6,907 bases of DNA, taken from Solirubrobacterales bacterium (GTDB taxonomy: Bacteria; Actinomycetota; Thermoleophilia; Solirubrobacterales; Solirubrobacteraceae). The stretch is from positions 1 to 6,907 of the forward strand of contig PMKB01000263.1 in the NCBI GenBank assembly GCA_003157595.1. The letters run 5' to 3'. A program made the translations under genes and the position numbers. Within the stretch, counting starts at the first letter, position 1. The number at the start of each line of letters is the position of its first letter. The notes beneath the pieces are model-generated. The model did no database searches. It saw only the letters and a list, made by a program, of their open reading frames with translations, and was not told the DNA's origin. Of the stretch, positions 1 through 5,224 are shown piece by piece.

Positions 1-216
1 GCGATCGCCGCCGCGCTGGTCGAGCGCTTCGAGCTGATCACCGAGGCGGAGATCGCGGCGGCGATGCGCCTCGCGCTGCTCGAGCACCACCTGGCGATCG
101 AGGGCGCGGCGGCCCTGGCGCTCGCGGCATCGCTTCGCGTCCACGACGGCGAGCGCCATCTGATCGTGCTCGGCGGCGGGAACGTCGGACCGCAGACGCT
201 CCGCGAGATCCTCTAG
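1..216 (+). CDS. PLP-dependent threonine/serine dehydratase-like enzyme, C-terminal fragment
   Basis: The window opens inside this gene; 71 codons remain before TAG. The visible protein reads ITEAEIAAAM, then IEGAAALALAASL, then LIVLGGGNVG and ends TLREIL. This order (acidic helix, E-G-A-A-A-L-A helix, glycine-rich strand-loop with GGN, short terminal helix) is the usual C-terminal end of the catalytic domain in fold-type-II PLP enzymes of the threonine/serine dehydratase group, which deaminate hydroxy-amino acids to 2-oxo acids in the cytoplasm. The loop reads G-G-G-N where threonine dehydratases usually have S-G-G-N; that serine normally contacts the PLP ring nitrogen, so the substrate may differ. 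No ACT regulatory domain follows, which suggests a catabolic or otherwise unregulated member. The PLP lysine lies outside the window, so the exact reaction is open. Confidence 0.72.
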   Translation, partial: AIAAALVERFELITEAEIAAAMRLALLEHHLAIEGAAALALAASLRVHDGERHLIVLGGGNVGPQTLREIL

Positions 217-286
217 GCGCGCGCCCGATCGCGCCGCGCGAGCGCCCGCCGTGCGCTCGCCCGCTCGATCGTTGATGATCTGTGCG

Positions 287-1129
287 ATGGACGGGGTCAA
301 GGTGGCGGTCGCCGTGCGGCAAAGCTTGCTGCGACGAGCCTGGGGGCGCGTCGGGCGGCGCGTCGACGGCCGCGCGCCGCTGTGGATCGAGCTCGCGATC
401 GTCGTCTGGCTGTTCTGGCTCTACGACGTGATCAACAACCTGGCGCCGATCCGCCATGCGCTCGCAATCTCCAACGCCGTCGGCGTTCTGCACTTCGAGC
501 GCTCGCTGGGACTGGATCCCGAGCTAGCGATCAACCGCTGGCTGGGAGCGCATACGACGCTCGCCAGCGTCGCCTCCTACGACTACTTCTTCGCCCACGC
601 CGTGGTCACCTTCACCGTGCTCGTGCTGGTGTGGTGGCGCGTCCCGGAGCGCTACATCCGGCTGCGCACGCTGCTGGTGATCATCAACCTGATCGCCTTC
701 GCGGTCTTCTGGCGCTACCCGCTGGCGCCGCCGCGCCTGTTCCCCGGCCTGGGCTACATCGACGTGGTCGCGCGCGCGCACGCGCTGGTGTCCTGGCACA
801 GCGGCGTCCTCGTGCACGACGCCGATCAGTTCGCCGCGATGCCCTCGCTGCACGTCGCGTGGGCGATCTGGTCGGCGATCGGGATCTGGCAGCTGACGCG
901 CCGCGCCGTGATCAGGGCGCTCGCGGCCGCCTATCCGATCCTGACCTGCTTCGTCGTGCTCGGGACCGGCAACCACTACCTACTGGACGTCCTCGCCGGC
1001 GCCGGCACCGTGGGCCTCGCGTTCGCCGTCCAGCAGGCATTCATCCGGCTGCTGGCGTTACGCCGTCGCCGCCGCCACGGCACCGCGGCGCACGAGCACG
1101 CCGTGCGCGGCGTGCCGGCCCAACCCTGA
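287..1129 (+). CDS. PAP2 superfamily membrane phosphatase / phosphotransferase (PAP2_3-like)
   Basis: Integral membrane protein of about 280 residues with roughly six hydrophobic helices. Counting from the ATG at 287, they lie near residues 34-50, 98-117, 127-143, 189-204, 208-226 and 233-255. The PAP2 signature parts are present in order: an R-Y-P-L-A-P-P-R-L stretch (143-151, first phosphate-binding motif), M-P-S-L-H (185-189, catalytic-site His) and G-N-H-Y-L-L-D (228-234, the H-x3-D motif that supplies the nucleophilic His and its Asp). PSLH rather than PSGH, together with GNHYLLD, points to the inositolphosphotransferase-like PAP2_3 branch, which acts on lipid phosphates at the membrane; the substrate cannot be told. 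The arginine-rich tail (RRRRR) is probably cytoplasmic. The start is uncertain: GTG 251, ATG 275 and ATG 287 are in frame and none has a clear Shine-Dalgarno. I chose 287 because the preceding residues look unlike a protein N-terminus. The stop lies 14 bp from that of the convergent LysR gene. Confidence 0.85.
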   Translation: MDGVKVAVAVRQSLLRRAWGRVGRRVDGRAPLWIELAIVVWLFWLYDVINNLAPIRHALAISNAVGVLHFERSLGLDPELAINRWLGAHTTLASVASYDYFFAHAVVTFTVLVLVWWRVPERYIRLRTLLVIINLIAFAVFWRYPLAPPRLFPGLGYIDVVARAHALVSWHSGVLVHDADQFAAMPSLHVAWAIWSAIGIWQLTRRAVIRALAAAYPILTCFVVLGTGNHYLLDVLAGAGTVGLAFAVQQAFIRLLALRRRRRHGTAAHEHAVRGVPAQP

Positions 1130-1147
1130 TCGCGGCGCTCGGATCAG
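1126..1147. terminator. Small dyad spanning both stop codons of a convergent gene pair
   Basis: CTGATC (1126-1131) and GATCAG (1142-1147) form a perfect 6-bp inverted repeat with a 10-nt GC-rich loop. It contains the TGA of the PAP2 gene and the antisense TCA of the LysR gene. It may act as a weak bidirectional terminator or simply reflect two TGA stops in mirror arrangement. No T-tract follows on either strand. Confidence 0.25.
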
Positions 1148-2064
1148 ACGATGTCGGGCCCGACGAAGCGGGTCGCCACGTCGGTGAGGATCTGGCGCAT
1201 CGCCGCGGCTGCAGCGGTCAGCCGCGTGCCGTCGGGTGTCGCGGCGACCACCTCGCGCACCGGGCTCGCCGGCGAGAGCGCGCGGATCGCGATGTCCTCG
1301 CGCGCCCCCGACAGCGCCAGCTTGGGGATCAGCGCCACGCCCACCCCGGCCGCGACCAGGCCCTGCACGGTCTGGTAGTCGTCGCTCTCGAACGACACGA
1401 TCGGCTCGAAGCCGGCGGCGTGGCAGGAGCGCACGACGTGGCGTGCGCACGGGCTCGACGCGGAGGTCTGGATCCAGGCCTCCGCACGCAGGTTCTCGAG
1501 CCGCAGCGTGCGCCGGCGCGCCAGCGGGTGGTCCGCCGGCAGGGCGAGGAACATCGGATCCTCGAACAGCTCCAGGCGGCTGAGGTCGGGCCCGAGCGAC
1601 TGGCTGGTGCCCTCGAACTCGAACAGCAGCGCGATGTCGAACTCGCCGGCCGACAGCCGTGGCGCCATCTCCTCCGGCTCGCCCTCGGCAAGCGTCAGCT
1701 CGACCTCGGGGTGCTGCGCGCGGAAGATCGCGATCGCCAGCGGCATCAGCGTCGCCCCGGCGGTCGGGAAGGACGCCATCCGCAGCTGGCCGCCGCGCAG
1801 GCCGGCGATCGCGGCCATCTCAGCCTCCGCCGCGTGCAGGCGCGCGACGATCCCCTCGGCGTAGCTCAGCAGCACCTGGCCCGCCGGCGTCAGCCGCACG
1901 CCGCGCGGCAGGCGCTCGAGCAGCGTGACCCCCGTCTCGGCCTCGAGCGCCGCAACCTGCTGGGAGACCGCTGACTGCGTGTAGGACAGCGCGTCGGCCG
2001 CTGCCGAGAACGAGCCGCGGTTGGCGACCTCGATGAGGATCCTCAGACGGTTGACGTTCAGCAT
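1144..2064 (-). CDS. LysR-family transcriptional regulator
   Basis: Protein of 306 residues, normal LysR length. An N-terminal winged helix-turn-helix occupies about residues 3-62: helix N-R-G-S-F-S-A-A-A-D-A-L, then recognition helix S-Y-T-Q-S-A-V-S-Q-Q-V-A-A-L-E, then L-L-E-R-L-P-R-G-V-R-L-T-P-A-G. A linker helix (about 63-88) leads to a two-lobed, periplasmic-binding-protein-like effector domain (91-300). This contains FDIALLFE (122-129) and the hallmark S-D-D-Y-Q-T-V-Q-G-L-V-A-A-G-V-G-V-A-L-I-P (about 227-247). The ATG at 2064 is supported by AGGA six bases upstream on the minus strand and by the canonical N-terminus. LysR proteins bind DNA as tetramers at T-N11-A dyads, usually repress themselves and control a divergent neighbour; here that neighbour is the Usp gene at 2211. 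A dyad of this form overlaps the start codon. The inducer cannot be read from the sequence. Confidence 0.95.
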   Translation of the reverse strand: MLNVNRLRILIEVANRGSFSAAADALSYTQSAVSQQVAALEAETGVTLLERLPRGVRLTPAGQVLLSYAEGIVARLHAAEAEMAAIAGLRGGQLRMASFPTAGATLMPLAIAIFRAQHPEVELTLAEGEPEEMAPRLSAGEFDIALLFEFEGTSQSLGPDLSRLELFEDPMFLALPADHPLARRRTLRLENLRAEAWIQTSASSPCARHVVRSCHAAGFEPIVSFESDDYQTVQGLVAAGVGVALIPKLALSGAREDIAIRALSPASPVREVVAATPDGTRLTAAAAAMRQILTDVATRFVGPDIV

Positions 2065-2078
2065 TAGCTGTCCTAATG
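2062..2078. promoter_or_regulatory. Candidate LysR box (T-N11-A dyad) over the lysR start
   Basis: CATTAG-CTGTC-CTAATG is a perfect 6-bp inverted repeat with a 5-bp spacer. T2064 and A2076 give the T-N11-A spacing with dyad symmetry typical of LysR sites. It is an AT-rich island in GC-rich surroundings and contains both the ATG (2062-2064) and the AGGA Shine-Dalgarno of the regulator gene. Binding there would block its own transcription or translation start. Assignment to this LysR protein is inferred from position and form. Confidence 0.5.
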
Positions 2079-2086
2079 GGTCATAT

Positions 2087-2103
2087 CACAAACGTTACTT
2101 GTG
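2087..2103. promoter_or_regulatory. Second dyad in the lysR-usp divergent region
   Basis: CACAA-ACGTTAC-TTGTG is a 5-bp inverted repeat with a 7-bp spacer that also holds the palindrome AACGTT (2091-2096). Its centre (2095) is 25 bp from the centre of the first dyad (2070), about 2.4 helical turns. It could be a second half-site for the same regulator or a separate operator. The arms do not match the first dyad in sequence, so the link is weak. Confidence 0.27.
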
Positions 2104-2210
2104 CTGATGGCAGGAGAGTGGCATGCTGACGCGTAGAAAGACAGTACATAGCGCTCGGCTCTGACGCGGTTCGCCCGCCGGGCACCCACCCTCTTCAAAC
2201 AAGGAACCCC

Positions 2211-2930
2211 ATGCAAACCCATGTGATCGTCTCCTACGATGGCACCGACAACGACCACGACGCACTGGCGCTCGGGAGGATCCTCGGCGACGCCGGCGCG
2301 CGCGTGTCGCTCGCCTATGTCCGCCACACCGAGGAGGCCGACGCCGCCGCCGAGCAGGTAGCGCAGAACGACGCCGACCAGTTGCTCGAGCGCGGCGCGC
2401 AATGGCTCGGTCACCCCGAGGTCGGCCGCCACGTCGTGCTCAGCGGCTCCACCGGCGACGGCCTGCGCGCACTCGCCCAGCGCGAGCACGCCGATCTCGT
2501 CGTCTTCGGCTCCGACTGGCACACCGCCCCGGGGCACGTTCAGCCCGGCCGCTCGGCCGTGCGCCTGATGGAGGGCGGACCCGTCTCGATCGCGATCGCG
2601 GCAGCCGGCCTGCGTGAGCGCTCCGACGCCACCCTGCGTACGATCGCCCTCGCCGGTGGCGAGGTTGACGACGCGGCGCGCACGACCGCCGAGCAGCTCG
2701 CGGCGCACGCCGGCACGAGCCTCGCCCTGCCCTCGCAGGACGGCGTCGACCTGCTCGTCGTCGGCTCGCGCCCGGGAACCCCGGCCGGCCAGGTCAGCGT
2801 CACCGCGGCCAGCGAGTACGTCGTCGAGACCACGACCTCCAGCGTGCTGATCCTCGCCCGCGGCGTCGTCTTCGACGTGGCGCAGTCCGGAGCCGCCCGC
2901 GCGCAGGAAGTCGCGCACGCACGCCAATAG
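2211..2930 (+). CDS. Universal stress protein (UspA family), one full and one shortened domain
   Basis: A cytoplasmic protein of 239 residues. Domain 1 (about 3-131) has the Usp fold: strand HVIVSYDGT with the conserved Asp, helix, strand RVSLAYV, strand RHVVLSGS, then A-D-L-V-V-F-G-S (94-101) and a last strand SIAIA. The ATP-loop consensus G-x2-G-x9-G-S/T is only partly kept: G100 and S101 are followed by DWH, with later glycines at 108 and 113, so nucleotide binding is doubtful. Domain 2 (about 143-218) is only about 75 residues. It keeps TIALAGG, a helix, D-L-L-V-V-G-S-R-P-G (180-189) and S-S-V-L-I-L-A-R-G but lacks the central strands. A tail of about 20 residues follows. The ATG at 2211 is set by AAGGA five bases upstream. 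The gene is divergent from lysR by 146 bp, so it is a plausible target. Usp proteins generally support survival under stress; no specific role can be assigned. Confidence 0.88.
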   Translation: MQTHVIVSYDGTDNDHDALALGRILGDAGARVSLAYVRHTEEADAAAEQVAQNDADQLLERGAQWLGHPEVGRHVVLSGSTGDGLRALAQREHADLVVFGSDWHTAPGHVQPGRSAVRLMEGGPVSIAIAAAGLRERSDATLRTIALAGGEVDDAARTTAEQLAAHAGTSLALPSQDGVDLLVVGSRPGTPAGQVSVTAASEYVVETTTSSVLILARGVVFDVAQSGAARAQEVAHARQ

Positions 2931-2956
2931 CAGCAGCCCCACGCTTCAAGCAGCAA

Positions 2957-2998
2957 CCAACGAGCCGGCGCTCCAACCACGGGGCGCCGGCTCGTTGG
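2957..2998. terminator. Long GC-rich hairpin after usp
   Basis: A 15-bp perfect inverted repeat, CCAACGAGCCGGCGC (2957-2971) with its complement at 2984-2998. One G·T and two G-C pairs extend it inward to an 18-bp stem with a 6-nt loop, AACCAC. It begins 26 bp past the usp stop and ends 20 bp before the esterase start. No T-run follows (CATAATC on +), so it is not a textbook intrinsic terminator. T-poor hairpins of this strength after genes are common in high-GC actinobacteria and may stop transcription or protect the 3' end of the usp mRNA. Confidence 0.6.
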
Positions 2999-3004
2999 CA
3001 TAAT
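2999..3004 (+). promoter_or_regulatory. Possible -10 box for the esterase operon
   Basis: CATAAT matches the sigma-70 -10 consensus at five of six positions and is an AT island directly after the hairpin, 14 bp before the GTG start. The leader would be only about 8 nt. No good -35 box is seen at 16-18 bp, because that space is taken up by the hairpin. It is a tentative call. Confidence 0.25.
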
Positions 3005-3018
3005 CGCTCGGTGAGCTC

Positions 3019-3957
3019 GTGAGCGCCGACCGCAAAGCACTCAACCCCCAGGCACGCGCGTTCTACGAGCAGGCGCAGGCGCACGGAGCGCTTCCCGCCT
3101 ACCAGCTGACTCCCGCGCAGGCGCGGGCGCAGTCGGCCGCCGACGCCGGCGGCAACGGCGCCGGCCCGCCCGTCGCGGAGGTGCGCGAGCTTTCGATCCC
3201 GGCGCGCGACACGCAGCTGCCCGCCCGCCACTACCAGCCCCACGGCGCCCGCGGCACGATCGTCTGGTGCCATGGCGGCGGCTGGGTGCTGGACGGCCTC
3301 GACGGGGCCGACGCGATGTGCCGGCTGCTGGCGAACGAGTCGGGCGCGGCGGTGGTCAACGTCGACTACCGCGTGGCGCCCGAGCACCGCTTCCCGGTCG
3401 CGCTCGACGACTGCTTCGACACGCTGAAATGGGTCGCGCAGCTGGAGGACTCCGGGCCGCTGGTGCTCGGCGGCGACAGCGCCGGCGGCAACCTGGCGGC
3501 CGTCTGCGCCGTGCGCGCACGCGACGCCGCGATACCCGCCCTCGCCGCGCAGCTGCTGGTCTACCCGGTCACCGACAGCGACCTGAGCACCTCCTCCTAC
3601 CTCGAGCACGGCGAGCCCGACCTGCCGATGCTGACAACGCGCGAGATGGCTTGGTTCTTCGACTGCTACGCGCGCGACGCCTCAGACCTCTCGAACCCGG
3701 AGCTCGCGCCGCTACGCACGCTCGACCTCTCCGGCCTGGCGCCCGCGATCATCGTCGTCGCGGAGTACGACCCGCTGCGCGACGACTCGCTCTTCTACGC
3801 CCAACGCCTGCGCGAGGCCGGCAACCAGGTGACGCTGCAGCGCTACGAGGACCAGCCGCACGGCTTCTTCACGCGCGGCAACCTGATCGCCGCCGGCAAC
3901 GCCGCGGTCGCGCAGGCCGGCGCTCAGCTGCGCGAGCTGATCGCGGCACGTCTGTAG
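3019..3957 (+). CDS. Alpha/beta-hydrolase esterase of the HSL (family IV) type
   Basis: Protein of 312 residues, typical for bacterial hormone-sensitive-lipase-like esterases, which hydrolyse short- to medium-chain carboxyl esters in the cytoplasm. After an N-terminal cap of about 50 residues come the oxyanion-hole motif H-G-G-G-W (85-89), the D-Y-R-V-A-P-E-H-R-F-P segment (116-126) characteristic of the family, nucleophile elbow G-D-S-A-G-G-N (Ser154), acid E-Y-D-P-L-R-D (Asp251) and base H-G-F-F (His281). The whole catalytic triad is intact. No signal peptide is seen. The start is GTG 3019, with GGTGAG ending 3 bp upstream, an unusually short spacing; the N-terminus MSADRKALNPQARAFYEQ resembles family members. 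It heads a likely operon with the nitroreductase 38 bp downstream. The substrate is unknown; a xenobiotic or metabolite ester is a guess from the neighbours. Confidence 0.93.
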   Translation: MSADRKALNPQARAFYEQAQAHGALPAYQLTPAQARAQSAADAGGNGAGPPVAEVRELSIPARDTQLPARHYQPHGARGTIVWCHGGGWVLDGLDGADAMCRLLANESGAAVVNVDYRVAPEHRFPVALDDCFDTLKWVAQLEDSGPLVLGGDSAGGNLAAVCAVRARDAAIPALAAQLLVYPVTDSDLSTSSYLEHGEPDLPMLTTREMAWFFDCYARDASDLSNPELAPLRTLDLSGLAPAIIVVAEYDPLRDDSLFYAQRLREAGNQVTLQRYEDQPHGFFTRGNLIAAGNAAVAQAGAQLRELIAARL

Positions 3958-3995
3958 CGTTCACAGCCCCCCGCCGAACACACAGGAGCGAAGAG

Positions 3996-4511
3996 ATGCA
4001 GACCTGGGATGCGATCCGCGCACGACGCAACGTGCGCTCCTACACCGACCAGCCGATCGAGCCCGAGCAGCTCGATCAGATCCTCGAGGCCGCCCGGCGC
4101 ACGCCGTCCTCGCGCAACTGGCAGCCCTGGGACTTCGTCGTGGTCACCGACCGCGAGCGGCTTGGGCAGCTCGCGACGGTGTGGCAGGGCGCCGGGCACG
4201 TGGCGAGCTCGGCCGCGACGATCGCTCTGATCACGGGCGTCTACGAAAGCGAGCGCGACAAGGCGATCGCCCAGTACGACCTCGGTCAGGCGACGATGTC
4301 GATCATGATCGAGGCCGCCGACCTCGGCATCGGCTCGGGCCACTCCGCGGTCGGGGACCAGGATCTCGCGCGGCGCCTGCTCGGCCTGCCGCAGGACCGC
4401 CTCTGCGCCTACCTGATCGCGCTCGGCCACCCCGCCGAGCGCCCGCTCGCGCCGCTGACGAAGATCAACCGCCGCCCGTTCGAGCAGGTCGTGCACCGCG
4501 AGCGCTGGTAA
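3996..4511 (+). CDS. Nitroreductase family protein (small FMN flavoprotein)
   Basis: Protein of 171 residues, at the short end of the family. Nitroreductase-fold enzymes are FMN dimers that use NAD(P)H to reduce nitro groups, quinones or enones. Visible marks are R-A-R-R-N-V-R-S-Y (8-16, FMN-phosphate arginines), A-R-R-T-P-S-S-R-N-W-Q-P-W (33-45, the P-S-x-x-N-x-Q-P-W flavin loop), A-A-D-L-G-I-G-S-G (107-115, second FMN-binding strand) and the terminal A-L-G-H-P-A-E-R-P (142-150) with a basic tail. The ATG at 3996 is set by AGGAG with a 7-base spacer. It lies 38 bp after the esterase and 24 bp before the MBL-like gene, all on +, so co-transcription is likely. The same reading frame stays open upstream to about 3267, but that part is the shadow of the esterase. 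The exact substrate cannot be predicted. Confidence 0.92.
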   Translation: MQTWDAIRARRNVRSYTDQPIEPEQLDQILEAARRTPSSRNWQPWDFVVVTDRERLGQLATVWQGAGHVASSAATIALITGVYESERDKAIAQYDLGQATMSIMIEAADLGIGSGHSAVGDQDLARRLLGLPQDRLCAYLIALGHPAERPLAPLTKINRRPFEQVVHRERW

Positions 4512-4535
4512 GGCGCGCCGGAGTAGGCTGGGCGC

Positions 4536-5132
4536 ATGCAGGAGATCTCAGAAGGCCTGTGGCACTGGCGGGCCCACCACCCGAGCATCGACAAGGACGT
4601 CTCCTCCTACTACCTCGCCAGCGAGCGGGTCGCGATCGACGCCCTGCTCCCGACCGAGGGGCTCGAATGGTTCGAACGCCACGGGCCACCCCAGCACGTG
4701 CTGCTGAGCAACCGCCACCACTCCCGCGACGCCTGGCGGCTGCATGACGCCTTCGGCGCGACGGTGCACTGCATCCGCAACGGCCTGCACGCGGTCGAGG
4801 GGCACGGTCCGCTCGAGCCGTTTGACTTCGGCGACCAGCTGCCGGGTGGCGTGACGGTGTATGAGGTCGGCGCGATCTGCCCCGACGAGACGGCGCTTCA
4901 CATCCCCGCCCACGCCGCGCTCGCCTGCGCCGACGGCGTCGTGCAGTGGGGCGGCCCGGAGCTGACCTTTGTGCCGGACTCGCTGATGGATGAGCCGGAG
5001 CAGACCAAGGCCGGCCTGCGAGCTGCCTACCGCCGCCTGCTCGAACTGGACTTCGACACGCTGCTGCTCGCCCATGGCATGCCGATCGTCGGTGGCGCCA
5101 AACAGGCGCTGCGCGAGTTCGCCGAAGGCTGA
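4536..5132 (+). CDS. Metallo-beta-lactamase-fold-like protein with altered metal motif
   Basis: Protein of 198 residues. Its layout follows the MBL fold: N-terminal strand pair ISEGLWHWRAHHP, SSYYLASERVAIDALLP (about 23-39), strand HVLLSNRHHSRD (54-65), middle strands VTVYEVGAI (106-114), ETALHIPAHAALACADGVV (118-136) and the C-terminal LLLAHGMPI (187-195), which matches the usual last-His strand of MBL hydrolases. The canonical H-x-H-x-D-H site is not kept: N-R-H-H-S-R-D stands in its place, retaining His61/His62 and Asp65. H122, H126 and H190 may supply other ligands. It is either a degenerate, non-catalytic member or a subgroup with a shifted metal site. Start ATG 4536 has only a weak GGAG 12 bases upstream. 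It is the last gene of the esterase-nitroreductase group. MBL-fold assignment is by pattern only. Confidence 0.72.
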   Translation: MQEISEGLWHWRAHHPSIDKDVSSYYLASERVAIDALLPTEGLEWFERHGPPQHVLLSNRHHSRDAWRLHDAFGATVHCIRNGLHAVEGHGPLEPFDFGDQLPGGVTVYEVGAICPDETALHIPAHAALACADGVVQWGGPELTFVPDSLMDEPEQTKAGLRAAYRRLLELDFDTLLLAHGMPIVGGAKQALREFAEG

Positions 5133-5147
5133 TCAGGTTTGGCTGTT

Positions 5148-5217
5148 CGAGTCGGCGCATGCGCCGACTCGCGGGAGGGTGCATGCACCCTCCCGCCGGG
5201 GGTGCATGCACCCCCGG
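5148..5217. repeat. Three abutting perfect palindromes between convergent genes
   Basis: Palindrome 1 (5148-5171, 24 bp, half-arm CGAGTCGGCGCA), palindrome 2 (5172-5195, 24 bp, half-arm CGGGAGGGTGCA) and palindrome 3 (5196-5217, 22 bp, half-arm CCGGGGGTGCA) follow one another without a single intervening base. All are perfect and centred on GCATGC; 2 and 3 share the core TGCATGCA. As RNA or extruded DNA each gives a 9-10-bp stem with a CATG tetraloop. A 6-bp outer repeat, AGGTTT (5135-5140) with AAACCT (5219-5224), could close the three into a four-way junction. The element fills the gap between the MBL-like stop (5132) and the convergent nitroreductase stop (5225). No T-tracts follow on either strand. 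It may be a bidirectional terminator array, a REP-like repeat or a protein-binding site. Confidence 0.9.
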
Positions 5218-5224
5218 AAAACCT

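Noticed and set aside
382..1974. Long open frame (530 codons) on + across the PAP2 and LysR genes
   Set aside because: It spans two clear genes on opposite strands and encodes arginine- and proline-rich sequence with no family signature, typical of a GC-rich shadow frame.
2073..2942. Open frame of 289 codons on - opposite usp
   Set aside because: Antisense to a well-supported Usp gene, with no recognisable domain; it also overlaps the lysR regulatory region.
3267..3995. Upstream extension of the nitroreductase frame inside the esterase gene
   Set aside because: Arginine-rich, no homology-like pattern; the ATG at 3996 with AGGAG and a normal nitroreductase N-terminus is the real start.
4465..5211. 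Open frame of 248 codons on - opposite the MBL-like gene
   Set aside because: Starts inside the palindrome array, is rich in R, A and P and has no motifs; the + frame has the MBL-type pattern.
5148..5217. CRISPR array or IS end
   Set aside because: Arms differ between units, there are no spacers between repeats, and no transposase or target duplication is nearby.
5135..5224. tRNA or tRNA-like gene because of the cloverleaf-like fold
   Set aside because: The three arms are 9-10 bp with CATG loops, there is no T-arm or D-arm consensus, no anticodon loop of 7 nt and no CCA or discriminator pattern.
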